A stretch of 64,000 nt of DNA from Limnephilus marmoratus (taxonomy: Eukaryota; Arthropoda; Insecta; Trichoptera; Limnephilidae): contig OU862906.1 of the NCBI GenBank assembly GCA_917880885.1, positions 58,198,665-58,262,664 of the forward strand, read 5' to 3'. Below, in pieces: positions 44,019-56,080 of this stretch. Made by a program: the position numbers and the translations under genes. The notes below the pieces were generated by a model. The model was not told where the DNA came from. It was given only the letters and a program-made list of their open reading frames with translations, and did no database searches. Positions within the stretch are counted from its first letter, which is position 1; each line of letters begins with the position of its first letter.

Positions 44019-44560
44019 GGTCTCCTCTTTGTGTGGTGCTTCGCAGCTTCCCCACTCCTGTCTCCTTTGGTTTTCTGAAGGTTTCACTTCTACCGCGTGT
44101 AAACTGCATAACTGTAAATTTTTGGTTTCTAAAATGCTGACAGCTGTTTTTTTTTAATAAAACTTCTTTAACACCGTTGTGATTTGCATCTAGCTGAAAC
44201 GAAACGTGCGACACTAAACACATCTATAGGATTTATTCTGCGATTGAATGAGATACTATAATCGGTCTCCTCCTTGTGTGGTGCTTCGTGGCCTCCCCAC
44301 TCCTGTCTCCTTTGGTTTTCTGAAGGTTTCACTTCTACCGCGTGTAAACTGCATAACTATAAATTCTTGGTTTCTAAAATGCTGACAGCTGTTTTTTTTT
44401 AATAAAACTTCTTTAACACCGTTGTGATTTGCATCTAGATGAAACAAAACGTGCGACACTAAACACATCTATAGGATTTATTCTGCGATTGAATGAGATA
44501 CTATAATCGGTCTCCTCCTTGTGTGGTGCTTCGTGGCCTATCTATCTGCTCCTCGTGCGG
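44019..44560 (+). repeat. 245-bp tandem duplication
   Basis: GGTCTCCT-CTTGTGTGGTGCT recurs at 44019, 44264 and 44509. Two full units and part of a third are present. A fragment of the same family (GAAGGTTTCACCTCTACCGC) lies at about 44671, and a relative at 56227-56520. Near-identical minus-strand frames in the units are a by-product. Confidence 0.85.
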
Positions 44561-45110
44561 TGCTTCGTAGAACAAAATTGAACTAATTTTAGCACTTGGT
44601 AACGATATTAAATGAATAAATCCCACAATTAACGTATTAAATTCGTCATTCTCCCGACGTTTAGTTTTCTGAAGGTTTCACCTCTACCGCAAGTGAATTG
44701 CACTCTGTTAGACAGGGATCCCGCCCAAGATGTTCAGTTACACAAAATTAAATCTTAGCTATTGCTTGAAGAGACAATAGAAGGAAGTGTCAAAGGATTT
44801 ATGACTCAAACCGAAAACGAACGCGTCCCTCACGTTAAAGTCCAATAGTATAACTTTTTTTTTGTAAGTACATCTCCGAAAACCAATGAACTTGAATGAA
44901 TATTTTTCTGCAAAGCCCGCACCAAGTATGTAAATAATTTTGTAGTAAAGTAATTTTAAACAAGCTTACCAAATTTTTCCATGCTGCAAAATCCGATTTT
45001 ATTTCCACATGCACTTTCGCAAGACAAAAACTCTTCATGCAATTTTTAACAGAATTGAAAACAACTGAATTCTAAATTTACGCCTGAATATTTTCACAAA
45101 ATAGCGAACT

Positions 45111-45400
45111 TTCCGAAGTCAATTTTGTCAATTAAAACGGGATGTTTTGACTTTGTTTTATGCGTCCTAACTGCTGTTTTATTCCCCGTATAACCGCGAA
45201 TGCCCGTCTCCCTCCGCGACCTTTTTCTGACTCTCTTTATGTAAAGTTTGTCCGGTTTCCGAGTCGATTTTGTCAATTAAAACGAGATGCTCCTTTGTTT
45301 ACGCGCCCGAACTACCGTTTTTATTCCCTGTATAACCGCGACTCTGAAACACGTCCGTCTTCGAGACCGAAATTACCCTCACTTTTACGCACTCTGATAA
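45111..45400 (+). repeat. 146-bp diverged tandem duplication
   Basis: TTCCGAAGTCAATTTTGTCA (45111) recurs as TTCCGAGTCGATTTTGTCA (45257). Both are followed by ATTAAAACG-GATG and a TATTCCC-GTATAACCGCGA block. Confidence 0.78.
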
Positions 45401-45954
45401 CTCTCTCCCTAATCTCAACCGAGCGCTAGAATGATCTTCCCCTGACTGTCTCTTATTTTCATCTCTGGTGTGGCCCATGGCCTCAAAGTTTTTTTTATTT
45501 ATTACATACTTTTCTAAAATCCCTTCAAAATTCGTTAGTTCCCATAGCGATATATTCAACTTAATCGACCAGCCTGTCAAATTTTATCATCAGTTTCAGA
45601 GAATTCTGACGCTGTTCCATGTTCTTTAGTTTTTTTTGTCGCAGTTCCAGAACTTCAAAATAGTAATTAATTATCTGTACTTGAAAAGCTAGAACGTATT
45701 TCCTAAACCAGAGCCCTGTGACGTACCTAATGGACCCGATCTTTACACGTGGCACTGTTTTGTAAGACATGTTGCATTTCTTTCGTATATTTTTTTTTGT
45801 GGCTTTTGCTGGGGTCGCCTGCGTAACCCATAAATCAACCCCGCAAATACTTGGATTTTAGAAGTTTTTTCAGCGCTCTTTAGAAAACGGCGCCCTAAAA
45901 ATCATCCACGTAATTATTAGTCATTATTAAGGCGAGTCCATCATAACTGTTAAA

Positions 45955-46366
45955 TATAATCAATGGTGGGAAGGTTTTGCAAAGATTGACCTCAAATCGG
46001 CGTATTACCAGTTTGTTTTGAAAAAAGGGTGTAGGCGTTTTACAACGATCAATACCCATTTAGGGTTATTTCAATATAAACGGTTAGTGTATGGTTTATC
46101 ATCTGCGCTGGCTATTTTTGCAAAAGCAATGGCAAATTGTTTGTCAGGGTTACAGAAGATGACGTTCTACTTGGATGACATTATTGTGATCTGGGAGGAC
46201 GAAGACGATTTAGAAAAAAAACGCGTGAGTCGTTTTAGAAAGGTTAAAAAGTGCGAGTTCGATTTAAAATTTATCGAGTTTTTAGGTTATAAGATAAGTG
46301 AACAAGAGATTCAACCGTGTCAGCTAAATAGGGAAGTTATTTTAAATGCACCGTCACCGAGTGATT
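45955..46366 (+). pseudogene. Ty3/gypsy reverse transcriptase, middle part
   Basis: The frame reads FAKIDLKSAYYQFVLKKG, FTTINTHLGLFQYKRLVYGL, then MTFYLDDIIVIWEDEDD (catalytic YLDD) and KVKKCEFDLKFIEFLGYKIS, and ends ILNAPSPS. This directly continues the RT start at 40889. Residues between the YLDD block and KKCEF are shortened, indicating an internal deletion. The sequence is cut after APSPSDF by a T-rich junction (46363) where LINE sequence begins; it continues at 49262. Confidence 0.88.
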
Positions 46367-46431
46367 TTTTTTTTTTTAATATGTTTATTTTGTTATTAAT
46401 TGTACAATAATTTATCTTACTTTTATCTTTC

Positions 46432-46710
46432 TTAGGAAATCAAAATTGGAAGACTCAGGTGGGCTGGACATATCCAGAGAATGAGCGAAGGAGATATTCC
46501 AAAGCGAATTATGGATGGTGCACCTGGGGGTCGGAGAAGAGTTGGAAGACCAAAGCTTCGATGGCTGAATGGAGTGGTGAAGGATGCAAGCACCATCGGC
46601 ATCCGAAACTGGCGCAACGCAGTACAACACCGACAGTCATGGAGGCAGGCTCTGCTGGAGGCCAAGACCCGACCTGGGTTGTAGAGCCACAGATGATGAT
46701 GATGATGAAA
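46432..46710 (+). pseudogene. LINE ORF2 C-terminus with GAT-repeat tail
   Basis: IGRLRWAGHIQRMSEGDIPK, IMDGAPGGRRRVGRPKLRWL and GIRNWRNAVQHRQSWRQALL end with a stop at about 46682-46684. Then ATGATGATGATGATG follows. The LRWAGH...GRRRVGRPKLRW signature is typical of the C-terminal end of some non-LTR ORF2 proteins, with a short trinucleotide tail. The frame is open and well preserved, but only the last 80 or so codons remain. Confidence 0.82.
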
Positions 46711-46745
46711 TCTTACAAAACTGATCAATCAGTTTGATTGTAAGA
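46711..46745 (-). other. Hairpin at a LINE 3' border
   Basis: TCTTACAA (46711-46718) with TTGTAAGA (46738-46745), and inside them AAACTGAT with ATCAGTTT, form an almost continuous stem. It lies at the distal end of the minus-strand LINE, where other LINE copies have their stem-loop. Confidence 0.55.
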
Positions 46746-46939
46746 AATCTCTCATTCTTTCCTATTTATTTACTTACAATATAATAAAATGTTTGATATT
46801 TTGGTGCGTTATACATATCTAGTAATTACTTAATAATATACTACTTAATATTAAAATACTTAACTAATTATTATAATGCTTATTATAATATTAATTTTAT
46901 TTTGAACAATGGTTAAAAGATCTAGGTATCTACTCGTTC

Positions 46940-49150
46940 ACAATATGATTTGTTTGTATAGATATAGGTATTTGTACACAATATTTTTTGTTTTCATGTT
47001 CTACTGAAGTAGAATGATCTAACTTTTTTTTTTATTTTTGAACAGGATGTCTCATTTTTAATATTTTCAGGTAATGCGTTAAATATTTCCGGAATTTTAT
47101 GCCTTTTTGTTCTATCACCGTATACATTTTGAGATATATTAATAATAAACATTTCTGCTTCTCTATGCCTAGTAGGGTAGTTGTGGTTTACAGGTTTTTT
47201 GAATTCTGTATTCCAGAATTCAATATTAAAGGTAATCTACCTATATTATGTATAGAGAGCACATTACACAAGGAGAACATTTTTTTATAATCGCCATCAC
47301 ATAATTGAACTTTTTTTTTGCCTGATATCAATTTAAGGAAACGGATTTGTAGTTGTTCTATTTTATTTAATTACGTTTTGTACGCTAATCCGTAACTATT
47401 TATTCCAAATCCTATAATTGATTCTGCTAATGCGTTGTATATAGAGTATGATATATATTTTTAACAAAGTTTTTTAGGTGGTAAAATTTCCCTAATATGG
47501 ATCTTAATCTATTACATACATTTTCAATATGAATTGACCAGTTAAAATTGACATCTATTGTAAGACCAAGGTATGTATATTGGTACACCTTTTCTATATT
47601 TGGGCAATTACACTGCAGGGATTGGTTTTTTGCGTGCAAACAATCATATGAATGACTTTTTATGTGCAATTCCTTTTCCTGGCAATTTGCATGTGGTGAG
47701 TGAATAAGCATATATTTGTTTTTTTTGCGTTAATAATAATGCCATTGTCGTGGGACCATTTAATTATGTTATTTAGGTCTGTTTGTATAATTTCCTCATT
47801 TTTTTGCGGATTTTTGTCAGCACATATAATGCAAGTATCGTCTGCAAACATGTAGCATTTACAACGTTTTATTACGTTTGGTAAACTGTTTACTTGCATA
47901 ATATAATACGTAGGTCCCGATATCGATCCCCTAGCTACCCCAGTGTTTGCCAACATTTCATCACTTAAAATTCCGTCAATTTTAACATTAATTTTTCTAT
48001 TAAACAGATAATTTTTAAACAATTTATTTAAAGGACCTCTAATACCACATTCCTCCATTGCCCTTAGTAATGTTTCATGGTCCAATGTGTCAAAGGTCAA
48101 AGTCTATGAAAATTATGCCTATATAATATTTTTCATTTAAATGACAATTTATATGGTCAGTGAATTTAGAAAGTAATTGTGTAGTACTTTTTTCTTTTTG
48201 AAATCCGTACTGTATGGGATTTATGATTCTATTTTTTTCTATAAAATTTTGTATTTGATTAAAGATAGCCCTTTCAATAATTTTATCAATACACGAGAGA
48301 ATCGCTATTGGTCGATAGTTTGTGAAATCTTTGTGGTTTCCTGATTTATATATAGGTCTGATGATGGATGTTTTAAGTTCGTCGGGCATGATACTTTTAA
48401 ACAAAGGTTAATTAGTTTAGTCAGTACTGGGATTATATTATCAGTAATTAACTTCAGGTCTTTAATTCTTATTTGGTCATTGCCTTCTGATTTTTTAACA
48501 TCCATAACATTAATTATTTTTTTAACATCTTTTTGTTATACAGATCTAAATCTCATTGACATATTAGCAGAAGTTGTATAAGTGTTACGATCTAAGAATT
48601 TTTTAGTACAATTATGTCTTATGTCTTTTATTTCATTTACGAATGTTTTGGCAAATTTATCGCATAAAAATTTTGTGTCTCCTTGACTTCCCATATGGTG
48701 AAGGATTATTTTATCTAGATTTTGTTTAGGTTTACCTATTAGACTATTTATTTCGTCCCAGAGTTTCCTCGGGTTGCCGTTTAAGCTATTTATTACGTTT
48801 TTATGGAATGTATTTTTAGTAATATTAATATGTTGGTTTGTTTTGTTTCTATATCGCGTATATTCTAAACGATTTGGGCTATTCCTTTATTTTCGGTAAA
48901 GATAATCTCATTTTTTAATCATGTTCTTAATTTCTTCAGTAACCCATGGATTGCTGTGCCTAAGTTTATTTTCAAATAATTTTTCTTTTTTCGAGGACGC
49001 CTAGATATTATCAAAAATATTTTTAAATTATAGTACAGTTCTGAAGGACATTCAGTTTGTAATAATTTCCCCCAAATATACTAGTTTTAATTTAGAATAT
49101 ACCAATTTATTACCAATAATTTCACTTTTTTTATTTAAATCCTTACCTCT
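46940..49150 (-). pseudogene. CR1/jockey-type LINE ORF2, nearly complete RT, degenerate
   Basis: Minus-strand frames give a RNPWVTEEIKN-like linker near 48950, SEGNDQIRIKDLKLITDNII, the fingers motif TNYRPIAILSCIDKIIERAI, GFQKEKSTTQLLSKF, VARGSISGPTYYIMQVNSLP and the catalytic CYMFADDTCIICADK (about 47830). YTYLGLTIDVNFNWSIHIEN, a thumb and a C-terminal part to about 46990 follow. Frameshifts occur near 48400, 48095 and 47690. The FADD form is acceptable for non-LTR RTs. The endonuclease was not found. It is inserted in the gypsy element. Confidence 0.88.
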
Positions 49151-49261
49151 TTACCTATTGCAACTCCTGTTATATAATGGTCGGATATTTTGTTAGTCAC
49201 AATACATGAAAATACAGTGTTATTACGGTTGCGAATTGCAATATGGTGAATACATGAATAC

Positions 49262-49720
49262 AATTACCAATTTAAACCATTTGAGACGTTTGTAAGGCAT
49301 GATTAGCAATTATCGTAAATTTATTCCAAACATGGTAAATGTATTGTCACCGTTATACTAGTTACTTAAAAAGGGTTTCAAGTTCTAATGGGGTACAGAA
49401 CAGGAGAACAAATTTGCGATAATTAAAAAAATATTAACTTCGTAAAGGATTTTAACTCATTTCGACGAAAATATTCTTGTGAAACTTGTCACAGAGGGTG
49501 GTCTCAATGGTGTTGGGGCGACACTTATACATGTGTTTCAGAATGGGTTAGAAAGACCAATAGGTTTCGCAAGCAGAACTTTAAGTAAAGCAGAAAAAAT
49601 TATTCAATTTTAGGTATTGAAGCAACTACTATTATTTTTGGGATTAAAAAGTTTTATCAATATTTGTACAGGTTCTTAAAGAACAATTAATTAATAAAGA
49701 TCATACTTTAACCGTGATAC
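49262..49720 (+). pseudogene. Ty3/gypsy RT end and RNase H
   Basis: MISNYRKFIPNMVNVLSPLY, EQENKFAIIKKILT, ILTHFDENILVKLVTEGGLN, GVGATLIHVFQNGLERPIGF and ASRTLSKAEK, then YSILGIEATTIIFGIKKFYQ (in two frames), continue the RT into the connection and RNase H domains. The expected VTDASxxG motif is altered to VTEGGLNGVGA, so a catalytic Asp is changed. Several stops are present. Integrase is not found; the element ends or decays after about 49720. Confidence 0.85.
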
Positions 49721-50084
49721 GGATATTAAAGTCCCACACAAAAATGAGATAGGCGTAATAATTAAGAGGCATTGGAAATAAAAAAATCAGTTAATTCAAA
49801 GGCTGAAATCATCAATATAATCAACTTAAATTTAACATTCAGCCCTATTATGAGTATTTTCCCGTTATCCCACACTCCCCTGCCCCACTCCCTCCAACAA
49901 CTGACGCACTGTCCCACTCTAATTTGCTGACTCTTTCTTTCTTAACAATTTGTATATACACGAGTATATGTATATTGTTCTGTATTTGTTAGTATTTTTA
50001 TAACAGTCTGAGGATGGTACGGAGGTATTTAAACCGACAGACTACGAAATATCAATAAAGTGACTTAAAGCAAACTATTTTCTC

Positions 50085-50205
50085 TTTATTTATTTAGAAA
50101 TAATACAAATTAATCAAATACAAAATATTTTCTCATGCCGGGATTCGATCCCACGACGTACAGATTGCGAGTCAAGAGCCTTACCCCACGGCCACGCCAG
50201 CCAGT
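50085..50205 (-). mobile_element. Short tRNA-derived SINE with LINE-like tail
   Basis: On the minus strand GGCTGGCGTGGCCGTGGGGT (A box) and GTGGGATCGAATCCCGGC (B box) form a tRNA-like head of about 75 bp. AAAATATTTTGTATTTGATT and ATTTCTAAATAAATAAA follow. The tail resembles LINE tails at 39188 and 56632, as in SINEs that borrow a LINE's RT. No target duplication was recognised. Confidence 0.62.
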
Positions 50206-53200
50206 TTAACAAACTCAATGCTTTCAATTTATGTGTCATTTTAAAATTGGAATTGTTTTTGCGAAAAGATTCAGATAAAGCAGGTACATGCCTATTATAT
50301 AACATTTTAACAGAAACATGATTTTAATCGGCTTTTCCAATTTTAATTGCGTTTCGAAAATTATAACTATATTTTTTAGTGATTTTTCAAGGTTCTGCTT
50401 TAGCACCGTTCTAACGTTGAAAACAAATTCACGATATTCTTGTAGGATCCAGAACGAATACCTTCAGTAAGCAATTCGCTATCTATAAATAAAATAAAAA
50501 TAATAGTGGCGGTCGTGTTTCGGGTGGGAGGAGGAAAGAAACGACTTTTGTGCTACCAAACGATGAAATATTACCCGCAAGATACTGGAATCGATTCAGT
50601 AGTATTGTCACACGCCTTACATTTCACCAAGTACTGGGGAGGGAATAAATCAAATATTAAGTCTGAAGTTGGCGCGTAAGAGGGTGGTACACAAAGGGGA
50701 GGGGGACGACCACAAGTGGCTGGAAATATGAAAAGGATCGCGCTAGGGACGGTTATTTGGATGTTTTCCGAAGTTGCGACTGCATGAGCCGTGTGGAACT
50801 TCTAGCAATTTATTGTAGGTATTTATGTTTGTGAATATAATTAATATCACATTTTTTTAGTGGAATTCTTCCACGAAGCTTATGCCGGATTACTTTTAAT
50901 AGGATCGACTACCCACGACACATCAGTTGTGCATCGCCCTTGAGGTGATATTTTACAAAAACGGTGCTATGCAAATCATACAAATACGATTAATAAGTGA
51001 TTTAAAACGCATACTTTGATTCTTACACAAACTAAACTCAAGATAACATAACTACTACAAAACCCATGTTTAGTTTAAACTTGTTTAATTTTTTGACAAT
51101 TTTTTTTTTTTTTAAATTGTGAACATTATGTACCCAATGTAAAAGCCCCACGGGAGTAAAAAAGAGTAAATAAATAATGTTGTAAGAATACAATAAAAAT
51201 AATAAAAATATCAAAATGATGACTTCAGTACTTAAAATGTCCGAATGTAAACCTTTTTTTTCTTCTTCATGTTTGTTGATTGTGGCTGCGATAGATATCC
51301 AAATTGATAGATTTGCCCTAACATGAAATCTAGGTAACATTTTGACGAGCTGGAGGCACACCACGTGTCCATATTTTTGGCACCAGGAATACAGATACAG
51401 ACGCAGTCACCGAAGGTGAAATTAAAACTCGAGTGCTTCGAGCCGAGGATCCTCATGAAATATTATAACGGAGAAAAATTTCATAGAATTTGCAACGTTA
51501 TTAAAATAAATTGCGCTTACGCTGCTGTGATAAACGCGTGTTCGACAGTTTGAAAATTGTATTCGATTTTTATTGCCTTTTTTATCGCAGATTCAATTTG
51601 CGGAATTACGCGGGTGATTTGTTGATATTCCTTTGATACTTCTCTCTTAAAGCGAATGAATGTTTGAACTTTACTTTAAGCTCATTCGCCCTAACGACGT
51701 TCTTACGTAACATTGCGAAAGATCTTATTTTAATTATTTTATTTGTTTCGTTTTTTTTTAATTCTGTTAGCAAGCACCAGATAAATAAAAGAGGTTTGTA
51801 TTAACGGTTTTTAGCCTACCACTGCCACCAAATACTACATAAATTTATGTAATCATTTTCTGTAAGGAATGCAACATGTAACATAAGCAAACATGTTGAA
51901 TTTTACTAGAGTTGGATAAATTATTAACAATTTAGGGTATTTGCTAATACCGAGCCCTTGAGGTTTTTCTAGTGCCAACGCCGTTTGAGTGATTAAATAA
52001 ACATTATAAACTAATTGCCGAATAGTTTTCGAGGGAAACCTAAATTATGGAATACGTTATGTAAACAAACAACTTAGATATCGCACAAAACTCTCGTTTG
52101 GGGGAAGGGTATTACCCCCCTCCGGAGTGGTTAATATGTGGGATTGATTAGTTCTCTCGTGATTGAAGCACGATTCAAGGTAACACCTCCGGAGATGTCT
52201 GATAATCGTATAATCGCCTTGAAAGTCTGATACAACTAGGTACATTATTAACACGTTATTATAATATCACCTCATAATCGTAATGCCGTATTTCTGACAT
52301 GTTCAATATTATACATAATTAGTGCAAATCCAGTCCCGTGGCTGATCAATATTCAAATATCTATTTATTATCCATCCCATCTATTTCGGCAAATCTCCAC
52401 AGACGCGACAGGGGATGGGCTTAATGGAAAAGTCAACGTATAAATTCCACAAACGGGCGGTAAGCCTACCTTTTATTTGATATCCTTTCATCAGAATTCA
52501 TAGGCACAGGAGATAATGCGAGATTCCGCATAGCGCTGACGCGCCTCGTCTTTAGATGTTTAGAAAATATCCGGATTGAAGGGGTTTGCCAAAATATCAC
52601 ATCAGACAATATGGCTTCATTTATACTTAGGTTCACTCTTTAGGCGTGATGTGTATTGACATTTACGAGGATCATCCTTAATTTTAGATTTAGGGAAGTC
52701 TTAGTTTTTTGTTGTTTTCTTCATCTATCACAATACATTATGTCTAGCTGTCATTTAATGTATTATTTAGATGACATTTGAAATATTCTAGTTATTACCT
52801 AAGAAACTTTTGTTAATACTTGCCGTGTAACTGAACTGGAACTTTTTTAATGAAATTAAATGACTTTGAATGCACAATTACTTAGAAAAAACAATCGACG
52901 TGCTTCGAAGCCAATGGTTTCTTTATCAGGAAAAAATTAAGACTGAGTAATATTTTGTTCTTCATCGACAATGTTCCAGGCGAACGATTTAATGCCATTG
53001 GTCAAAAAAAATGTGGAACAAACCAAAACAAAGAAACAGGGAATGGTTAATTTTTGGCTAATTTGTTATTCATCTTTTTATTTATTTACGCCCTTTTTAG
53101 GGGCTTTTACGCATGACTAGTAAAAAAATGACAGCATTTATCGTACACTGAACTGCCTTAGAAACAATATTTTGAATTTATTTAGTGATTTCGTATAATT

Positions 53201-53431
53201 ATTTCCCTCCTTTAGTAATCTGGGAGAAGAGGAATGCGTTAAAGTCAATACTAAAATTTCTGCGCTGAAATAAATTCTTCTTCTTCTACTTAGAGACTTC
53301 TGCTATTACGTGGTGAAATCGGAAGCTTATCAATGCAAGCAATTCTGGACAATCAATTAAGTACAACATTTAAAATTTTATGTAGAAACACCACGTCAAA
53401 AAAATTCCTTCTGTCTGACAATTTAAGAATG
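50206..53431. other. Mostly unassigned stretch
   Basis: No gene, RNA gene or repeat could be supported. Segments 50560-50780, 51250-51560 and 52260-52660 are less AT-rich and not repeated in the window, so they may be unique sequence. Frames such as 51038-51364 lack motifs. Confidence 0.4.
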
Positions 53432-53692
53432 TTAATATGATTTTAAAGAGTGTTTGTGGTTCAACAAAATTGCTGGAAGACCCGTTTTTAAATTTAGAAA
53501 ACGTAAGAATTTATTATTTAATCTTTCAAAAGCTTGTACATGAATATTATAATGTGGGTTGCAGATAAGAGAATTGTACTCAAGTTGCCTTCTAACAATG
53601 GTAAAATATAACAGTATACCTACGAGTATATTTATATTTGTGTTGTTTTGTTCTTTGCACATCCAGATATGAAATGTAAAACAAGTCAACAC
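53432..53692 (-). pseudogene. LINE reverse transcriptase thumb fragment
   Basis: LYFTIVRRQLEYNSLICNPH then FERLNNKFLRFLNLK match the Y-x-x-L-V-R-x-x-LEY...W-x-P-Y and NKFLRFL pattern of jockey-like RT thumbs. The conserved Trp is replaced. Only about 60 codons are recognisable, and catalytic motifs are absent. Confidence 0.62.
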
Positions 53693-54454
53693 AATATATT
53701 CATTTTTTATGGATTTGGATTTGAATTTGTATAAAAAATTCTGAAAACCTTTAAAAATCTTGTTTTTTTACTTAAGCTGCCGCATCCGTGCGCAAAAAAG
53801 AAGAAGATGGAGACATATGTAATTACGAATGTTAGAGGAGCGCCCTAATATTTCAAGCGATAAAATCGATGCGAAAATTGTGAAAATGTTTAATACAACA
53901 CGACTCGTTTAAAATAGAGCAACAATCTCTTGGAAGAAGTCTTAAGTATCATTTAAAGAAACCTTGTGAATTCTTTCACAACTATAACTTGTAAAAGAAC
54001 TGAAACAAACGTGTTTATAATAATTTTCCGAGCAAACTTTGCGATTTTTTTCTATCGAGGGAATTTCATATAATTTGCGTTTCGGTGAACACGTCTAGAT
54101 ATTAACTTCAAAAATAACATATATACTTTTTAAGAGCTAAAAAACTTCAAATGTTTAAGGGAGATATGTAGGAAATCGGTATAAATTCGGGTAGCGGTGG
54201 ATCGATACGAAACAATAGTTTTATATCCATTTAAGTCCATTCTGTTAAAATGCTCTGTAGAACCAATCAATATTCGTTGCGATAGCTTATCCAGAAGTAA
54301 AAGTATTGGTTTCAAAACTTTTCTATTCATTTGACTAAATAGAGGTGTATAAAAAGTGATTTATTTTGATGCAATTAAAATTAACCAAGGAGTCAATTAT
54401 CGATTACTGAAGAAGTATTTAATAAAAATTGGGTCACGAACAATCTTTTTTATG
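53693..54454. other. Unassigned stretch
   Basis: No feature supported. Confidence 0.4.
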
Positions 54455-54728
54455 TGAATACCTCACAAGAATCTCATCTGCTCCCGTCTGGAGCCAGTGA
54501 GACTATGTCATCCCCAATTGGGGTATGTTGTGAGGCTAAAGGTAGTGGGGAGGGGAAGGAGATGGGGAAGAGGAAAGTGAAAGTATCTGGCTAATTAAAT
54601 CTTGTCACCAAACACGGCTAAAGCTAAGGAAAAAATTTTAAGCAACATTTCAATTCTGAATGTTGGTCTTATACCCGGACGATACTGAGGGAATCTTCCA
54701 CTCTGGAACATGCCGCAAATATACTATA
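54455..54728 (+). repeat. Interspersed repeat R1, copy c
   Basis: It carries all R1 blocks, including GTCACCAAACACGGCTAAAG and TTTCAATTCTGAATG, without the insertions seen in copy b. It ends at ATATACTATA where a Helitron-like 3' end begins on the minus strand. Confidence 0.8.
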
Positions 54729-54880
54729 CTAGCTTTTCCCCCGGCTTCGCTCGCATAGTATTAGGGGGTTCACACTCTGCCTCCTCCACCTTCCCTATCC
54801 TCACTCCCTACCCCCCTCACCAACCCTCCATACGCGTTACATTCATCACTGCATTTTAAGCAGCTAATAATCATTAAAAA
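54729..54880 (-). mobile_element. Helitron-like 3' end fragment
   Basis: On the minus strand GGAGGCAGAGTGTGAACCCC, ATGCGAGCGAAGCCGGGGGA and AAAGCTAGTATAG repeat the 3' ends at 5043 and 40205. The CTAGT abuts repeat R1 copy c, which appears to be its target. Confidence 0.6.
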
Positions 54881-55034
54881 AAATTAAACACAGTCGTTAT
54901 TTTCTTTGTAAGACACAATTTTTGAGATATCAGATGTTTCTGAATTCAAAAGGTGAAATAATTGACGCACCCTACTACACCATGCACTTAATTTCAAAAC
55001 AATCAAATAATCAAAATAAAAATAAGTATTGCAC

Positions 55035-55140
55035 AATAAGCTAATTCCCGTTGGGGCCTGTTTTATCGTTGGGGATTCTGTGTGGAGAGTATTCTTAAGG
55101 AAAGCAAGGAGAGGAAATTCTGAGAAGGAAAAAGGTATGA
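55035..55140 (-). repeat. Repeat R3, inverted partial copy
   Basis: TTGGGGATTCTGTGTGGAGA and AGGAAAGCAAGGAGAGGAAA on the plus strand are the complement of the 16450-16535 part of R3. The terminal hairpin is degraded (TTGGGGCCTGTTTTATC). Confidence 0.5.
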
Positions 55141-55149
55141 CATCACCAT

Positions 55150-55202
55150 TTAACGCCGAAGTAATACAACGTAGCCCGGGCGAAGCCGGGACAACCAGCT
55201 TG
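55150..55202 (+). mobile_element. Helitron-like 3' end, second variant
   Basis: GTAGCCCGGGCGAAGCCGGG forms a CCCGG/CCGGG hairpin and is followed by ACAACCAGCTTGTA. The CTTG end in place of CTAG marks a variant family. The start of the element was not located. Confidence 0.45.
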
Positions 55203-55826
55203 TATTTAGTATTTGGTGAAAAATAAACCAATTGTCAAATGCCCATAAGCCCATAATGAAACCAAAGAAATTGAAGGTATTCAATATCTGAAAACGACGA
55301 TATTATTATGCCCTTTGGAGCCATCTAATGGCAATATCGCGTACTTTTGGTAAAGTGTCGACAAGTTACCTTTCCGTGATATAAAATCTTCATCTCCCGC
55401 GGGATGACGGAAGGGGGTGGTGATGGGTGGGTGGATGATGGGTCTGGAGGTGGTAAAGATGGTTCGGTGAGTCGAAAGGAAGGTAACGATAATCACCAGC
55501 AACGTTTTGGCGGAACTGAATAAAATAACTATCATTTATTCACGACATTCCGAAGATTTGCTTTGTACATTCGAATTCGAATGTCGGTAATTTCATTTTC
55601 CTATTGCCTTAATATTTATGTTATGGGAGTCGGAAATGCCACGAGATTTTGGTGGTAATTTTCAATCTTTGACGCCTATTTTATTCGTGAATTCTTCTGT
55701 GAATGTATTGATGGAAATATACGTCATCCTAATGGGTATACATATATTTAGTGTCAAACCGCGATAGAGAAAATGGGAAAACCATTTAAACGTGAAATGA
55801 AAACACAAAGAAATAAATTTCCAATA
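55203..55826. other. Unassigned stretch
   Basis: No gene is supported. A G-rich patch (55380-55460, GGTGGTGATGGGTGGGTGGA-like) is present. Confidence 0.4.
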
Positions 55827-56080
55827 AAATAACTTTTTTTTTTTTATTTATTTCAAGAATTTTTTGTTTACATATTACAAATGGTTACATATGGTAGGTT
55901 AAAAAATATTTCACGTTTTATTCTACTACTCCGTAAGGTGAGCTCTATGAGCTCGTGTTTATGGGAGGAGTATTTACATACAAAAAATAATAATGATGTT
56001 CCAATGAGTGTAAACAATTATCAAAGAACTTGTGAAATAAAATTTCAACATTATTTTCGATAGATACACAATTTAGAAAA
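55827..56080 (-). mobile_element. LINE 3' end fragment with stem-loop
   Basis: On the minus strand TACTCC pairs with GGAGTA (positions 55967-55972 and 55927-55932), with inner GAGCTC/GAGCTC pairing. A T-rich run and AAATAAATAAAAA tail follow at 55827-55850. No coding part was recognised. Confidence 0.42.

Larger units (their letters stand above)
40890..45954. mobile_element. 5-kb insertion of unknown family inside the gypsy RT
   Basis: Between the two RT pieces lie about 5 kb without a recognisable domain. It is GC-richer than its surroundings from 41600 to 43400 and contains three tandem-duplicated segments (57, 245 and 146 bp periods). No LTRs, inverted ends or target duplication were recognised, so it may be one large noncoding element or several. 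Confidence 0.45.

Noticed and set aside
43918..44468. Two similar minus-strand frames that might be duplicated genes
   Set aside because: They arise from the 245-bp tandem repeat and show no protein features.
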